Shown piece by piece: positions 15,895-26,636 of a stretch of 64,000 nt of DNA. Below the pieces are notes generated by a model that searched no databases, was not told where the DNA came from, and was given only the letters and a program-made list of their open reading frames with translations. Position numbers and translations under genes: made by a program. The stretch's first letter is position 1, and the number at the start of each line of letters is the position of its first letter. This DNA comes from Ilumatobacter coccineus YM16-304 (GTDB lineage: Bacteria > Actinomycetota > Acidimicrobiia > Acidimicrobiales > Ilumatobacteraceae), in contig NC_020520.1 in the NCBI RefSeq assembly GCF_000348785.1, forward strand, positions 434,001-498,000, read 5' to 3'.

Positions 15895-17258
15895 TGGCCA
15901 CCACCGAAGAACACCTGGCCGACGAGAACTACGCCGTCTTCATCCCCAACACGCACGAGGGGAACCAGCTCCTCAAGCCGCGTTCGGAGACGAAGGCCAA
16001 GGAGCTGATGCGCGAGGTCGGCTCGGTGTTGCGCATGTCGGAGGCCGAAGCGGCACAGCTCGGCGACCTCCCCGACGACCCCGAAGACGATCAGACGATG
16101 ATCATCAACATGGGCCCGCAGCACCCGTCGACGCACGGCGTGCTCCGACTCATGCTCGAGTTGCAGGGTGAGCAGGTGCTGCGCTGCAAGCCGATCATCG
16201 GGTACCTCCACACCGGCATGGAGAAGACCGCCGAGTCGCTCACCTACATGCAGGGCGGCACCAACGTCACCCGCATGGACTACCTGAGCCCGTTCAACAA
16301 CGAGCTCGCCTTCTCGATGGCGACCGAGCAACTGCTCGGCATCACCGGCGACATCCCCGAGCGTGCCACCTGGATCCGCATGCTCATGGTCGAGATGAAC
16401 CGCATCGCCAGCCACCTGCTGTTCATGGCCACCAACGGCATGGACCTCGGTGCCGTGTCGATGATGATCTACGGCTGGCGTGAGCGCGAAGAAGTGCTTC
16501 GGTTCTTCCAGGAGGTCACCGGCCTCCGCATGAACCACAACTACATCCGCCCCGGCGGTGTGGCTGCCGACCTTCCGGCCGGCTGGCGAGACGGCGTGCA
16601 GAACCTGCTCGACATGCTCCCGCCGCGGCTCGACGAGTACGACATCTTGATGACCGGCCAGCCGATCTGGCGCGAGCGTCTGCAGGGTGTCGGTGTGATC
16701 ACGCCGAGCGAAGCGCTCGCCCTCGGTGCCACCGGGCCGATCGTCCGCTCCACGGGCGTCGAATGGGACCTGCGCCGTGACATGCCGTACCTCGAGTACG
16801 ACAAGCTCGACTTCGACGTCATCGTCGGCTCGTACGGCGACGCGTTCGACCGTTACGCGATCCGCCTCGCCGAGATCCGCGAGTCGATGAAGCTCGTGCA
16901 GCAGATCATCGACCTCATGCCCGAAGGCGACTACCGCATCCAGGACAAGAAGGTCACCCCGCCGCCGCGTGCTCGCATCGACGAGTCGATGGAGGCGTTG
17001 ATCCACCACTTCAAGATCTTCACCGAGGGCTTCAAGGTGCCCGAGGGTGAGGTGTACGTCGGCATCGAGAGCCCGCGTGGCGAACTCGGTTGCTACATCG
17101 CCAGCGACGGCTCGCCGACTCCGTACCGCATGCACATGCGCGACGCGTCGTTCACCAACATCCAATGTCTGCCGCACATGATGCGCGGCGGCCTCGTCGC
17201 CGACGCCGTCGCCGTCATTTCCAGTGTCGACCCCGTTCTGGGTGGAGTAGATCGCTAA
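15894..17258 (+). CDS. nuoD: NADH-quinone oxidoreductase subunit D
   Basis: The 454-residue 49-kDa-type subunit forms the quinone pocket with NuoB. Conserved elements include NMGPQHPSTHGVLR, the quinone-site His/Tyr region IGYLHTGMEKTAE, and the C-terminal ESPRGELGCYIASDGS and CLPHMMRGG. A polar N-terminal extension of about 65 residues precedes the conserved core, longer than in E. coli. The start is fixed by the one-base overlap with nuoC. Confidence 0.96.
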   Translation: MATTEEHLADENYAVFIPNTHEGNQLLKPRSETKAKELMREVGSVLRMSEAEAAQLGDLPDDPEDDQTMIINMGPQHPSTHGVLRLMLELQGEQVLRCKPIIGYLHTGMEKTAESLTYMQGGTNVTRMDYLSPFNNELAFSMATEQLLGITGDIPERATWIRMLMVEMNRIASHLLFMATNGMDLGAVSMMIYGWREREEVLRFFQEVTGLRMNHNYIRPGGVAADLPAGWRDGVQNLLDMLPPRLDEYDILMTGQPIWRERLQGVGVITPSEALALGATGPIVRSTGVEWDLRRDMPYLEYDKLDFDVIVGSYGDAFDRYAIRLAEIRESMKLVQQIIDLMPEGDYRIQDKKVTPPPRARIDESMEALIHHFKIFTEGFKVPEGEVYVGIESPRGELGCYIASDGSPTPYRMHMRDASFTNIQCLPHMMRGGLVADAVAVISSVDPVLGGVDR

Positions 17259-17261
17259 CCA

Positions 17262-17894
17262 ATGTCTCGTCTCACTGATTCCAACGTCGCGCTCGCTCGC
17301 GAGATCATCGCTCGCTACCCCCGCACCAAGTCGGCGTTGATTCCGCTGCTGCACCTCTCTCAGGAGCAGAACGGATACGTCACCGACGACGCGATGCGCC
17401 ACATCGCCGAACTCCTCGACATCACGCCGGCCGAAGTGCTCGGCACCGCGACGTTCTACGAGATGTTCAAGTTCGAGCCGGTCGGCAAGTACGTCATCAA
17501 CGTGTGCCAGACCATGTCGTGCGCGCTGCTCGGCGCCGGTGCGCTGATGCACCACGCCGAAGAGAAGCTCGGCATCAAGGGCGGCTCCACCACCGACGAC
17601 GGCATGTTCACGCTCGAGCACGCCGAGTGTCAGGCCGCCTGCACCGAGGCGCCGACACTGCAGGTCAACTACCGCCACCGCTACCGCGTCACGACCGCCG
17701 ACTTCGATCAGATGATCGACGATCTGCGCTCCGGCAAGCTCGACGACGAGATCCCGCCGCACGGCACGCTCGGTCGCAACCGCCAGCGCACGCACCCGAA
17801 CATGGTCGGCGCCGTGGCGCCCGAAGACGTCACCGAGCATCCCGCATGGATCAGCGTCAGCGTCGGCGACGAGAAGGACGGCAGCAACTCATGA
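17262..17894 (+). CDS. nuoE: NADH-quinone oxidoreductase subunit E
   Basis: The 210-residue subunit carries the thioredoxin-like 2Fe-2S cluster N1a, with ligands C82 and C87 (VCQTMSCALLG) and C123 and C127 (AECQAACTEAP). The helical N-terminal region matches the 24-kDa family. A C-terminal extension of about 50 residues beyond the thioredoxin-like fold is polar and of unknown role. The stop overlaps nuoF. Confidence 0.95.
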   Translation: MSRLTDSNVALAREIIARYPRTKSALIPLLHLSQEQNGYVTDDAMRHIAELLDITPAEVLGTATFYEMFKFEPVGKYVINVCQTMSCALLGAGALMHHAEEKLGIKGGSTTDDGMFTLEHAECQAACTEAPTLQVNYRHRYRVTTADFDQMIDDLRSGKLDDEIPPHGTLGRNRQRTHPNMVGAVAPEDVTEHPAWISVSVGDEKDGSNS

Positions 17895-19297
17895 GCACCG
17901 CCATCACGCGTGACTACACGCCCGGTTTCTACGAAGGTGATCGTCCGAAGATCGTCACCTCGCGATTCGAGTACGAAGACAGCTACACCCTCGAGCGTTA
18001 CCTGGCGACCGGCGGCTACGAAGGACTCAAGGCGGCCCTCGCCAAGACCCCCGACGAGATGAGCGGTGAGGTCAAGGCCTCGACGCTGCTCGGTCGCGGT
18101 GGCGCGGGGTTCCCGGCCGGCGTCAAGTGGGGCTTCACCCCGCAGGGCGTGTGGCCGCGCTACCTCGTCGTCAACGGCGACGAGTCCGAGCCCGGCACCT
18201 ACAAAGACCGCCTGCTCATGGAGCGCGATCCGCACCAGTTGATCGAAGGCTGCCTCATCGCCTGCTACGCGGCAGGGCTCTCGCAGTGCTTCCTGTACGT
18301 GCGCGGCGAGATGGCGCTGGCGCACGAGCGCATCGCTGCGGCGCTCAACGACGCCTACGACGCCGGCTACATCGGCAAGAACATCCTCGGTTCCGACTTC
18401 AGCGTCGACATCATCCTCCACTGGGGTGCCGGCGCCTACGTGGTCGGTGAAGAGACCGCGCTGATCGAATCGCTCGAAGGCGAGCGGGGCATGCCGCGAC
18501 TCAAGCCGCCGTACTTCCCGGCCGCGGTCGGCCTCTACGGACAGCCGACCATCGTGAACAACGTCGAGACGTTGGCCAACCTGCCGTTCATCGCCGCCAA
18601 CGGGTCGGCCGCCTACACGGCGATCGGCACCGAGACCTCGCCCGGCACCCGCATGATCGCCATTTCCGGGCACGTCAAGCGCCCGGGGGTCTACGAGATC
18701 ATCAACGGCTCCACGACGTTCCGCGACATCATCTACGGCGACGAGTTCTGCCAGGGCATCCGTGACGACAACGAGCTCAAGGCCTTCGTGCCCGGCGGCG
18801 GTTCGGCCCCGTGGTTCCTGCCCGATCAGCTCGACATCCCGTTCGAAGGACGCGAAGCCGGTCAGGCCGGCTCGATGCTCGGATCCGGCGCCGTGATGGT
18901 GATGGACGAGACCACCGACATCCCCGAAGCGGCGCTCACGCTCACCCGCTTCTACGCCCACGAGTCGTGCGGCAAGTGCGTGCCGTGCCGTGAAGGCGGC
19001 ACCTGGCTCCTGCGCATGCTCGAACGCGTGTGTTCGGGCCACGGCACCACCGCCGACCTCGACCAGATGTTCCAGGTCGGCGAGTCGATCTGTCCGGGTG
19101 ACATGCCTCACGCCGCGAGCGAGCGTCTCGGTTTGGAAGCCACGCCGTTCCCGTACAAGATGACCACCATCTGTTTCGTCGGCCCCTCTGCGTATGCTCC
19201 GTTGCACTCGGCACTCACGCTGTTCCGTGACGAGTTCGACGCCAAGGTCACCGAATCACCCAAGCGCATCTCGATCCCAGTGACGGCCGCATCATGA
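17891..19297 (+). CDS. nuoF: NADH-quinone oxidoreductase subunit F
   Basis: The 468-residue NADH dehydrogenase subunit has the nucleotide/FMN glycine-rich loop LLGRGGAGFPAGVKWGF, the GAGAYVVGEETALIESLEG motif, and the N3 cluster ligands in ESCGKCVPCREGG with a fourth cysteine in ESICPGDM. Length and order match the 51-kDa family. The ATG at 17891 overlaps the nuoE stop; a longer upstream frame overlaps nuoE and is a shadow. Confidence 0.96.
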   Translation: MSTAITRDYTPGFYEGDRPKIVTSRFEYEDSYTLERYLATGGYEGLKAALAKTPDEMSGEVKASTLLGRGGAGFPAGVKWGFTPQGVWPRYLVVNGDESEPGTYKDRLLMERDPHQLIEGCLIACYAAGLSQCFLYVRGEMALAHERIAAALNDAYDAGYIGKNILGSDFSVDIILHWGAGAYVVGEETALIESLEGERGMPRLKPPYFPAAVGLYGQPTIVNNVETLANLPFIAANGSAAYTAIGTETSPGTRMIAISGHVKRPGVYEIINGSTTFRDIIYGDEFCQGIRDDNELKAFVPGGGSAPWFLPDQLDIPFEGREAGQAGSMLGSGAVMVMDETTDIPEAALTLTRFYAHESCGKCVPCREGGTWLLRMLERVCSGHGTTADLDQMFQVGESICPGDMPHAASERLGLEATPFPYKMTTICFVGPSAYAPLHSALTLFRDEFDAKVTESPKRISIPVTAAS

Positions 19298-21774
19298 GCA
19301 ACGACGAAACGACCGCGGACACCGCCGACGACGCAACCGACGCGACCAACGACGAGGCCGCTCACGCCGAGCAGGCCAGCGACGTCGCCGTCGACGACGA
19401 GGTCGAGGCCGTCGAGGAAGAACCCGAGCCCGACCCCAACGTCGTGCAGGTCACCCTCAACGGACGCCAGATCGACGCTCGCAAGGGCGAGCTCGTCATC
19501 GCCGCCGCCGAGCGTCACGACACCTACATCCCGCACTTCTGCTACCACCCGCGGATGAAGTCGGTCGGCATGTGCCGCCAGTGCCTCGTCGAGGTCGACA
19601 CCGGCCGCGGCATGCAGCTGCAGCCGTCGTGCATGATCTCGGTGTCGCCCGACATGGTGATCGACACCGAGTCCGACACCACGAAGCGCGCCCAGGAGGG
19701 CATGCTCGAACTGCTGCTCGCCAACCACCCGCTCGACTGCCCGGTCTGCGACAAGGGTGGCGAATGCCCGCTGCAAGACCAGGCCTTCAGCCACGGTCCG
19801 GGCGAGTCGCGCTACGTCGAAGAAAAGCGTCACTACGAGAAGCCGATCGCCATCTCCGATCTCGTGCTGCTCGACCGTGAGCGCTGCATCCTCTGCGACC
19901 GCTGCACCCGTTTCGCCGACGAGGTGGCCGGCGACAAGCTGATCCACTTCACCCAGCGCGGCAACGAGACGCAGGTGATGACCTTCCCCGACGAGCCGTT
20001 CGCCTCGTACTTCTCGGGCAACACCGTGCAGATCTGCCCGGTCGGTGCGCTCACCGCCGAGCCGTACCGCTTCAAGGCCCGCCCGTGGGACCTCGACCAG
20101 AACGAGTCGACCTGCACCACGTGCTCGGTCGGCTGCCGCACCGTCGTCCAGTCGAGCCGTGACGAGCTGCTCCGCTACCAGGGTGTCGATTCCGATTCGG
20201 TCAACCACGGCTGGTTGTGCGACCGGGGTCGCTTCGACTTCGAGGCCGTCAACTCCGAGCACCGCCTCGCCGAGCCGATGGTCAACACCGAGGCCGGACA
20301 GGTCGCAACGTCGTGGAACGCTGCGATGGCCACGACCGTCGAGATCATCCAGACCGCGCTCAGCGCCGGCGGACCATCGAGCATCGGCATCCTCGGTGGC
20401 GCCCGTGGCACCAACGAAGATGCGTTCGCCTGGTCACAGCTCGCCGATGCGCTCGGTGTGACCCACCGCGACGCCCAGCTCGGCGACGGACTCCCGGTCG
20501 AAGTGCTCGGCCTGAATCGCGCCACGATCGACGAGGCCGCCAACGCGTCCACGATCATCGTGCTCGGACCCGACATCAAGGAAGAACTGCCGGTCCTGTA
20601 CCTGCGTCTCCGCGACGCCGTGCAGGAGAAGCGCTCGAAGCTGATCGAGATCGCCGCGGTCGACACCGGCCTCACGCGCTACGCCTGGAAGAGCGTTCGC
20701 CATCAGCCCGGCCTCCAGTCGGAGTCGATCTCCGAACTGCTCGCCGACGCCGACGTGCAGGCGCAGATCGCCAGCGGCGACGTCGTCGTCGTGGCCGGTC
20801 GCCCCAACCTCGCCGAATCGGCCGACGCCACGGTCGCCGCACTGTCGACACTGCTCGCCGGTGTGCCCGACGCCAAGGTGCTGCCGGCGCTGCGCCGCGG
20901 CAACGTCGTCGGAGCCCTGTCGGTCGGTATGGCACCGGCCGACGGCGACCACGACGGCCTCGCCACGCTCCGCGCTGCCGCCGACGGCAAGCTCGAACTG
21001 CTGATCCTGCTCGGTGCCGACCCGCTCAACGACTGCCCCGATGCCGATCTGGCTCGTCGAGCCCTCGCCGGCGCACGTCGGGTGGTGTCGATCGACACGC
21101 ACCCGACCGAGTCGAGCAAGCTGGCCGACGTCGTCCTGGCCGCCGCGGCCTACGGCGAGAAGGCGGGCACGACGACCAACATCGAAGGTCGGGTCACCTC
21201 GCTCGCAGCCAAGGTCACCACGACCGGAACCGCCCGCCCCGACTGGATGATCGCCTCCGAGTTGGCGAGCATGCTCGACGTCGACGGTGACATCACCGAC
21301 GTCGTCACGGTCGACGACATCACCGCCGCCATCGCCGAGACCGTGCCGGGCTTCGGCGCCATCGCCGGCGCCGCCGCTGCCGGTACCGAAGGCGTGTTGA
21401 CCGAGGTGCAGTCGGCCGAGCTGCCCGCCGTGAGCGCCACGGCGCTCAAGCGCAACAGCTTCGACTACCGCCTCGTGGTCAGCCGCAAGCTGTACGACCG
21501 GGCGATCGGCACGGCGATGTCGCACTCGCTCGCCAAGCTCGCTCCGGGCGCAGCCGCTCACGTGCACCCGCTCGACCTCGACCAGCTCGGCGTCGCCGAA
21601 GGTGGCGACGTCAAGCTCATCGGCCCCAAGGCGACCGCCGTGTTGCCCGTCGTGGCCAACCCCGCGATCGCCCGAGGCGTCGTGTGGGCTCCGTTCAATC
21701 AGGGCGGCGGCAACGTCGAAGACATCATCGACTCCAGTGCCGCCGTCGTCGACGTCCAGATCGAGGTGGTGTGA
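19294..21774 (+). CDS. nuoG: NADH-quinone oxidoreductase subunit G
   Basis: The 826-residue subunit has an N-terminal ferredoxin-like domain with 2Fe-2S ligands (FCYHPRMKSVGMCRQCLVEV), the HxxxC-type N5 region (NHPLDCPVCDKGGECPLQD), the N4 motif (CILCDRCTRF) and an additional CTTCSVGC motif that starts the molybdopterin-like domain, probably ligating N7. The first 50 residues are an acidic Asp/Glu/Ala tail not seen in E. coli. The C-terminal half is a formate-dehydrogenase-like fold without visible Mo ligands. The start overlaps nuoF. Confidence 0.95.
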   Translation: MSNDETTADTADDATDATNDEAAHAEQASDVAVDDEVEAVEEEPEPDPNVVQVTLNGRQIDARKGELVIAAAERHDTYIPHFCYHPRMKSVGMCRQCLVEVDTGRGMQLQPSCMISVSPDMVIDTESDTTKRAQEGMLELLLANHPLDCPVCDKGGECPLQDQAFSHGPGESRYVEEKRHYEKPIAISDLVLLDRERCILCDRCTRFADEVAGDKLIHFTQRGNETQVMTFPDEPFASYFSGNTVQICPVGALTAEPYRFKARPWDLDQNESTCTTCSVGCRTVVQSSRDELLRYQGVDSDSVNHGWLCDRGRFDFEAVNSEHRLAEPMVNTEAGQVATSWNAAMATTVEIIQTALSAGGPSSIGILGGARGTNEDAFAWSQLADALGVTHRDAQLGDGLPVEVLGLNRATIDEAANASTIIVLGPDIKEELPVLYLRLRDAVQEKRSKLIEIAAVDTGLTRYAWKSVRHQPGLQSESISELLADADVQAQIASGDVVVVAGRPNLAESADATVAALSTLLAGVPDAKVLPALRRGNVVGALSVGMAPADGDHDGLATLRAAADGKLELLILLGADPLNDCPDADLARRALAGARRVVSIDTHPTESSKLADVVLAAAAYGEKAGTTTNIEGRVTSLAAKVTTTGTARPDWMIASELASMLDVDGDITDVVTVDDITAAIAETVPGFGAIAGAAAAGTEGVLTEVQSAELPAVSATALKRNSFDYRLVVSRKLYDRAIGTAMSHSLAKLAPGAAAHVHPLDLDQLGVAEGGDVKLIGPKATAVLPVVANPAIARGVVWAPFNQGGGNVEDIIDSSAAVVDVQIEVV

Positions 21775-21777
21775 GCC

Positions 21778-23001
21778 ATGTTCGCGATTGACCCCATTCT
21801 CGAAGGCGAGCTGCTCTGGACGCCGCTGCTGATCGTCCTGGTGAAGGTGCTCGTCATCTTCGTCGTCGGACTGCTCGGCACGATGTTCATGGTGTGGTTC
21901 GAGCGCAAGGTCGTGTCGGGCATGCAGAACCGCATCGGCCCGAACAAGGCCGGTCCGTTCGGTCTGCTCCAGACCCTCGCCGACGGCATCAAGTCGTTCT
22001 TCAAAGAGACGTTCCGCCCGTCGAAGTCCGACCCGTTCCTCTACAAGCTCGCGCCGTACCTGATGTTCGTGCCCGCGTTCCTGGTGTGGGCCGTGCTGCC
22101 GCTCGGCGGCGACTTCTCCGACGGCAAAGACGGCACGATCACGATCTTCGGTGAAGTGACGCGAGTGCAGTTGGCCGACCCGCAGCTCGGCATCCTGCTG
22201 GTGCTGATGTGCTCGTCGATCGCGGTCTACGGCGTCATCCTCGCCGGTTGGGCGTCGGGCTCGAAGTACCCACTGCTCGGCGCCGTTCGCGGTTCGGCCC
22301 AGATGATCTCGTACGAAGCGGCGCTCGGCCTGAGCCTCGCCGCCGTGCTGCTCTCGAGTGGCAGCCTGAGCACGGCGAGCATCGTCGGTTCGCAGAACAG
22401 CCTCGCCGACTGGAACATCGTCGCCACCGGCATCGTCCCGTTCGTCATCTTCGTCATCGCGGTCACCGCCGAACTCAACCGCCCGCCCTTCGACCTCGTC
22501 GAAGCCGAGCAAGAACTCGTGTCGGGCTTCAACACCGAGTACGGCGGCATCGGCTTCGCCCTGTTCTTCCTCGCGGAGTTCATGAACGTCATCACGATGT
22601 CGGGCATCGTCGTCACGCTGTTCCTCGGCGGACCGCAGCCGGTCATGCTCGGCGACTTCAACCTGTTCGGGTTCGCCGGCGCCGTGGGCGGCACGCTGTG
22701 GTTCGTCCTCAAGCTGTTCCTCTTCCTCTACATGTTCGTCTGGTTCCGTGCGACGCTTCCTCGCCTCCGCTACGACCAGTTGATGGATCTGGGCTGGAAG
22801 GTCATGATCCCGATCTCACTCGGTTGGTTCCTGCTGCTCGCCGCACTCCGCGAGTTCTCGCCTGAAGGAAGCTCGAGCGACAGCGTGCGGGTCACCGCGA
22901 TCTGCGTCGCCGTCGGAGCCGTGGCGATCAGCCTCTTCATGCTGGCGCTCAAGGTCAGCCGCAAGAATCGACTCGCCGACACGACAGGAGCTCCCGTCTG
23001 A
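21778..23001 (+). CDS. nuoH: NADH-quinone oxidoreductase subunit H
   Basis: The 407-residue membrane subunit links the peripheral arm to the proton-pumping arm. Motifs present: [20 protein letters not shown], the quinone-channel loop [11 protein letters not shown], and the signature [19 protein letters not shown] followed by GFNTEYGG. The C-terminal tail is longer than in E. coli. It starts 3 bases after nuoG and overlaps nuoI by one base. Confidence 0.96.
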   Translation: MFAIDPILEGELLWTPLLIVLVKVLVIFVVGLLGTMFMVWFERKVVSGMQNRIGPNKAGPFGLLQTLADGIKSFFKETFRPSKSDPFLYKLAPYLMFVPAFLVWAVLPLGGDFSDGKDGTITIFGEVTRVQLADPQLGILLVLMCSSIAVYGVILAGWASGSKYPLLGAVRGSAQMISYEAALGLSLAAVLLSSGSLSTASIVGSQNSLADWNIVATGIVPFVIFVIAVTAELNRPPFDLVEAEQELVSGFNTEYGGIGFALFFLAEFMNVITMSGIVVTLFLGGPQPVMLGDFNLFGFAGAVGGTLWFVLKLFLFLYMFVWFRATLPRLRYDQLMDLGWKVMIPISLGWFLLLAALREFSPEGSSSDSVRVTAICVAVGAVAISLFMLALKVSRKNRLADTTGAPV

Positions 23002-23687
23002 TGGGCTACTTCGAAGGATTCGCCATCACGATGCGTCAGCATCGTCTGTTCGGCGGCAAGCAGGTGACCACCGAGTACTCGGGCGGTCGCCGCGCGAAGA
23101 AGAAGGGCACCGACGCCAAAGAGGTGCAGGGCGACACGAAGATCCCCAAGCCCGAGCGGCTGCACGGGCGTCACGTCCTCAACCGGTACGAGGACGGCAT
23201 GGAGAAGTGCATCGGGTGTGAGCTGTGTGCAGGTGTCTGCCCGGCCAACTGCATCCACGTGCGCGGTGCCGACAACGACCCGGTCAACCCCACGTCGCCG
23301 GGCGAACGCTTCGGCTACGTCTACGAGATCAACTACCTCCGTTGCATCCACTGCGACCTGTGTGTCGAGGCGTGCCCGACCGAGGCGATCACCGAATCGA
23401 AGCTGTTCGAGTTCAGCTTCACCAACCGGCAGGACGCGATCTACACCAAGTCCGAACTCGTCGTCGACGACACCGGCATGCCCCAGAAGCTGCCGTGGGA
23501 AGACTGGCGTGAAGGCGACGACGTGCTCACGTCGGGCTGGATGCGCGCCACGTCACCGTCGGGCGACGCCACGTTCGAAGGCGAAGTCGGCTGGAGCAAC
23601 GAACTCGGACACGGCACCCGTGCGCCCGAACCGAAGCAGGCCGAGCGTGACGCATCGGTCACCGGCGTGAAAGTCGTGAAACGATGA
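23001..23687 (+). CDS. nuoI: NADH-quinone oxidoreductase subunit I
   Basis: The 228-residue subunit has two 4Fe-4S motifs, [15 protein letters not shown] and [12 protein letters not shown], that carry N6a and N6b between NuoG and NuoB. The spacing and the intervening [13 protein letters not shown] segment are typical. A polar C-terminal extension of about 80 residues contains [12 protein letters not shown]. The stop overlaps nuoJ. Confidence 0.95.
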   Translation: MGYFEGFAITMRQHRLFGGKQVTTEYSGGRRAKKKGTDAKEVQGDTKIPKPERLHGRHVLNRYEDGMEKCIGCELCAGVCPANCIHVRGADNDPVNPTSPGERFGYVYEINYLRCIHCDLCVEACPTEAITESKLFEFSFTNRQDAIYTKSELVVDDTGMPQKLPWEDWREGDDVLTSGWMRATSPSGDATFEGEVGWSNELGHGTRAPEPKQAERDASVTGVKVVKR

Positions 23688-24274
23688 TCGCCGCCACCGA
23701 CGCCACGATCATCGAGTACATCGTCTTCTTCGCCGCATCGCTCATGATGCTCGGCGGTGCGCTCGGCGTGATCCTCTTCAAGAACCCGGTGCACGCTGCA
23801 CTCGGCATGGTGCTCACACTCTTCGGTGTCGCCGTGCACTTCGTCGCCCAGGAAGCGCACTTCCTCGCCGCCGTGCAGGTCATCGTCTACGCCGGCGCGA
23901 TCGTCGTGCTGTTCCTGTTCGTCATCATGCTGCTCGGCGTCGACAAATCGGCCGATCTGTCGGTCGAACCGATCAAGATCCAGCGCCCGCTCGCCGGAGT
24001 CATGGCCGTCGGCCTGTTCGGGCTGATCGTCGCTGCCGTCGCCAAGGCCGGTGGCGCACTGACCGAGAACAACGTGGCGCCGCCCGGACGCGAACTGCTC
24101 ACCGACGACGCGTTCAACGGCGACTCCAACATCCAGCGCCTCGGACAGAACCTCTACAACGACCACGTCTTCGCCTTCGAACTCACGTCGGTGCTGCTCA
24201 TCGTCGCCGTCGCCGGCACGGTGCTGCTCACCCGCAAGTGGCCACGAGGCATGGAGATGGAGAACAGCAAATGA
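23684..24274 (+). CDS. nuoJ: NADH-quinone oxidoreductase subunit J
   Basis: The 196-residue membrane subunit has five predicted helices and the conserved [19 protein letters not shown] segment (the pi-bulge helix). The loop after helix four contains an acidic region ([12 protein letters not shown]). The gene overlaps nuoI at its start and nuoK at its stop. Confidence 0.93.
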   Translation: MIAATDATIIEYIVFFAASLMMLGGALGVILFKNPVHAALGMVLTLFGVAVHFVAQEAHFLAAVQVIVYAGAIVVLFLFVIMLLGVDKSADLSVEPIKIQRPLAGVMAVGLFGLIVAAVAKAGGALTENNVAPPGRELLTDDAFNGDSNIQRLGQNLYNDHVFAFELTSVLLIVAVAGTVLLTRKWPRGMEMENSK

Positions 24275-24600
24275 TCGCTGCCATCGAACCGTCCTGGTAC
24301 CTGATCGTCTCGGCACTGCTGTTCTCGATCGGCGCGTTCGGGCTCCTCGTCCGTCGCAACCCGCTCGTGATGTTCATGTGCATCGAGTTGATGCTCAACG
24401 CCGCCAACCTCACGTTCGTCGCCGTGGCGACGAAGTTCGTCGGCAACGACGTCGTCCGTGACATCAACGGCCAGACGGCGGTGTTCTTCGTGCTCGTCGT
24501 CGCCGCCGCCGAAGTGGTGGTCGGGCTCGGCATCCTCGTTTCGATCCTCCGACGCCGACCCGGCGCCAACGCTGACGACCTCGCGGAACTGAAGGGCTGA
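24271..24600 (+). CDS. nuoK: NADH-quinone oxidoreductase subunit K
   Basis: The 109-residue three-helix antiporter-like subunit has the key glutamates in MFMCIELMLNAANLTFV and VVAAAEVVVGLGI, both needed for proton transfer in the family. The ATG at 24271 is chosen because it overlaps the nuoJ stop; the longer frame from 24238 lies inside nuoJ. Confidence 0.95.
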   Translation: MIAAIEPSWYLIVSALLFSIGAFGLLVRRNPLVMFMCIELMLNAANLTFVAVATKFVGNDVVRDINGQTAVFFVLVVAAAEVVVGLGILVSILRRRPGANADDLAELKG

Positions 24601-24602
24601 CC

Positions 24603-26636
24603 ATGACAGAACTCGTGTGGCTCATTCCCGCGTTCCCGCTGTTGGGCTTCCTGCTCATCCTGGTCGGTGGACGCAAGCTCGGTGAACCGAAGGCCGGTCT
24701 GCTCGCCACCACCATGGTGGCCGCCAGCTTCGTGGTCGCCGTCGCGATCTTCTTCGACCTGCTCGGCATGTCGGCCGAGGAGCGGTCGCACACCGAGACG
24801 TTGTTCTCGTGGGTGCCCGTCGGCGACCTGCAGATCGACATGGCGTTCCTGGTCGACCCACTGTCGATCACCATGTGCCTGTTCGTCACCGGCATCGGTG
24901 CGCTGATCCACCTGTACTCGATCGGGTACATGCACGGTGACCCGAAGTTCTCGAAGTTCTTCCTGTACCTCAACCTGTTCATCCTGTCGATGACGTTGCT
25001 GGTGCTCGGGTCGAACCTGCTCGTCACCTTCCTCGGTTGGGAAGGCGTCGGCACGTGCTCGTACTTCCTCATCTCGTTCTGGCACACGAAGGATGCCAAC
25101 GCCACCGCCGGCAAGAAGGCGTTCGTCACCAACCGCATCGGTGACTTCGGCGTGATGCTGGCGATGTTCCTCGCGTTCGGTGCGGTCGGCTCGATCGATT
25201 ACGCAGTCATCAACGACTCGGCGCTCGCCGGCACGCTCACGCAGGCGACCGCCACCGGCATCGCCGCACTGCTGTTCCTCGGAGCCGTCGGCAAGTCGGC
25301 GCAGCTCCCGCTCTACGTGTGGCTCCCCGACGCCATGGCCGGACCCACCCCGGTCTCGGCGCTCATCCACGCGGCCACCATGGTCACCGCCGGTGTGTTC
25401 CTCATGGTGCGCATCAACCCGGTGCTCGGCGCTGCCGCCGACTGGGTGCCGATGCTCATCGCGTGGGTCGGTGCACTGACCGCACTGTTCGCCGCGTCGA
25501 TCGCGCTCGCGCAGAACGACATCAAGAAGGTGTTGGCCTACTCGACGGTGTCGCAACTCGGCTACATGTTCCTCGCCGTCGGTACGGGCGCGTACGTCGC
25601 CGCCATCTTCCACATGATCACGCACGCCTTCTTCAAGGCGCTGCTGTTCCTCGGCTCGGGTTCGGTCATCCACGGGATGCACGACGAGCAAGACATGCGC
25701 AAGATGGGCAAGCTGCTCAAGTTCATGCCGATCACGGCGGGCACGTTCATCATCGGCTGGCTCGCGATCGCCGGAGTGCCGCCGTTCGCCGGCTTCTGGT
25801 CGAAAGACGAGATCCTGCTGTTCGCCCTCGCCGAGAGCCCGGTGCTCTACGTCCTCGGCATCATCACGGCGATCCTCACCGCGTTCTACATGACCCGTCA
25901 GGTCATCATGACCTTCTTCGGTGAGCAGAAGTGGGGCAGCCACGCCAACGAAGCCGAAGCTGCCGAACTCGACACCGCCGACACCGGTGACGAGACCGAC
26001 GAGGCCACCGAGCCCGCACCGGTCGAGACGCACGGCGCTCACGGTGAGTTCAAGCCGCACGAGTCGCCGCCGTTCATGCTGTTGCCGCTCGTCGTGCTGG
26101 CCGGACTCGCCATCGTGGGCGGCATCATCCAGCTCCCGTCGCTCGGCATCATCCCGAAGAACGCGCAGCACAAGCTGCTCGACTGGCTGCACCCGCTGGT
26201 CGAGTTCGGCGAAGGCGCCGAAGAGCGTGGCATCGGTGAAGCGATCATCACCGACACGTGGGCGTACGACAACAAGGTGCTGCTCATCGCGATCGCCGTG
26301 GCGTGTGCGCTCGGCGGCATCTTCCTGGGTTGGCTCGTCTATCAGAAGCGCCGCCTCAAGGCGATCGAGCCCGACCTGCTGGCTCGCGGTTGGGGCTACG
26401 ACGACGCCATCGCGTGGTTCATGGGCAAGCCCGGACGCGCCGGCTTCCAGGCGGTCGCCGACGGCGACGGCAAGCTCGTCGACGGCGCCGTCAACGGTGT
26501 CGCCACATTGGTTCGTGAAACCGCTGGTCAGGCTCGCAAGGCCCAGACCGGCTACGTCCGGCAGTACGCCGGCGTGATCGGGATCGGCGTCGTGCTGCTC
26601 CTCGGTTGGTTCGTCGTGATTCGAGGAATTCTGTGA
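24603..26636 (+). CDS. nuoL: NADH-quinone oxidoreductase subunit L
   Basis: The 677-residue distal proton-pumping subunit has the core motifs FLGWEGVGTCSYFLI, AATMVTAGVFLM and IKKVLAYSTVSQLGYMF. Between two late helices is an acidic insert rich in Glu, Asp, Thr and Ala (about res 440-485), longer than usual. The long C-terminal lateral region ends in a final membrane helix (VIGIGVVLLLGWFVVI). It overlaps nuoM at its stop (GTGA). Confidence 0.95.
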   Translation: MTELVWLIPAFPLLGFLLILVGGRKLGEPKAGLLATTMVAASFVVAVAIFFDLLGMSAEERSHTETLFSWVPVGDLQIDMAFLVDPLSITMCLFVTGIGALIHLYSIGYMHGDPKFSKFFLYLNLFILSMTLLVLGSNLLVTFLGWEGVGTCSYFLISFWHTKDANATAGKKAFVTNRIGDFGVMLAMFLAFGAVGSIDYAVINDSALAGTLTQATATGIAALLFLGAVGKSAQLPLYVWLPDAMAGPTPVSALIHAATMVTAGVFLMVRINPVLGAAADWVPMLIAWVGALTALFAASIALAQNDIKKVLAYSTVSQLGYMFLAVGTGAYVAAIFHMITHAFFKALLFLGSGSVIHGMHDEQDMRKMGKLLKFMPITAGTFIIGWLAIAGVPPFAGFWSKDEILLFALAESPVLYVLGIITAILTAFYMTRQVIMTFFGEQKWGSHANEAEAAELDTADTGDETDEATEPAPVETHGAHGEFKPHESPPFMLLPLVVLAGLAIVGGIIQLPSLGIIPKNAQHKLLDWLHPLVEFGEGAEERGIGEAIITDTWAYDNKVLLIAIAVACALGGIFLGWLVYQKRRLKAIEPDLLARGWGYDDAIAWFMGKPGRAGFQAVADGDGKLVDGAVNGVATLVRETAGQARKAQTGYVRQYAGVIGIGVVLLLGWFVVIRGIL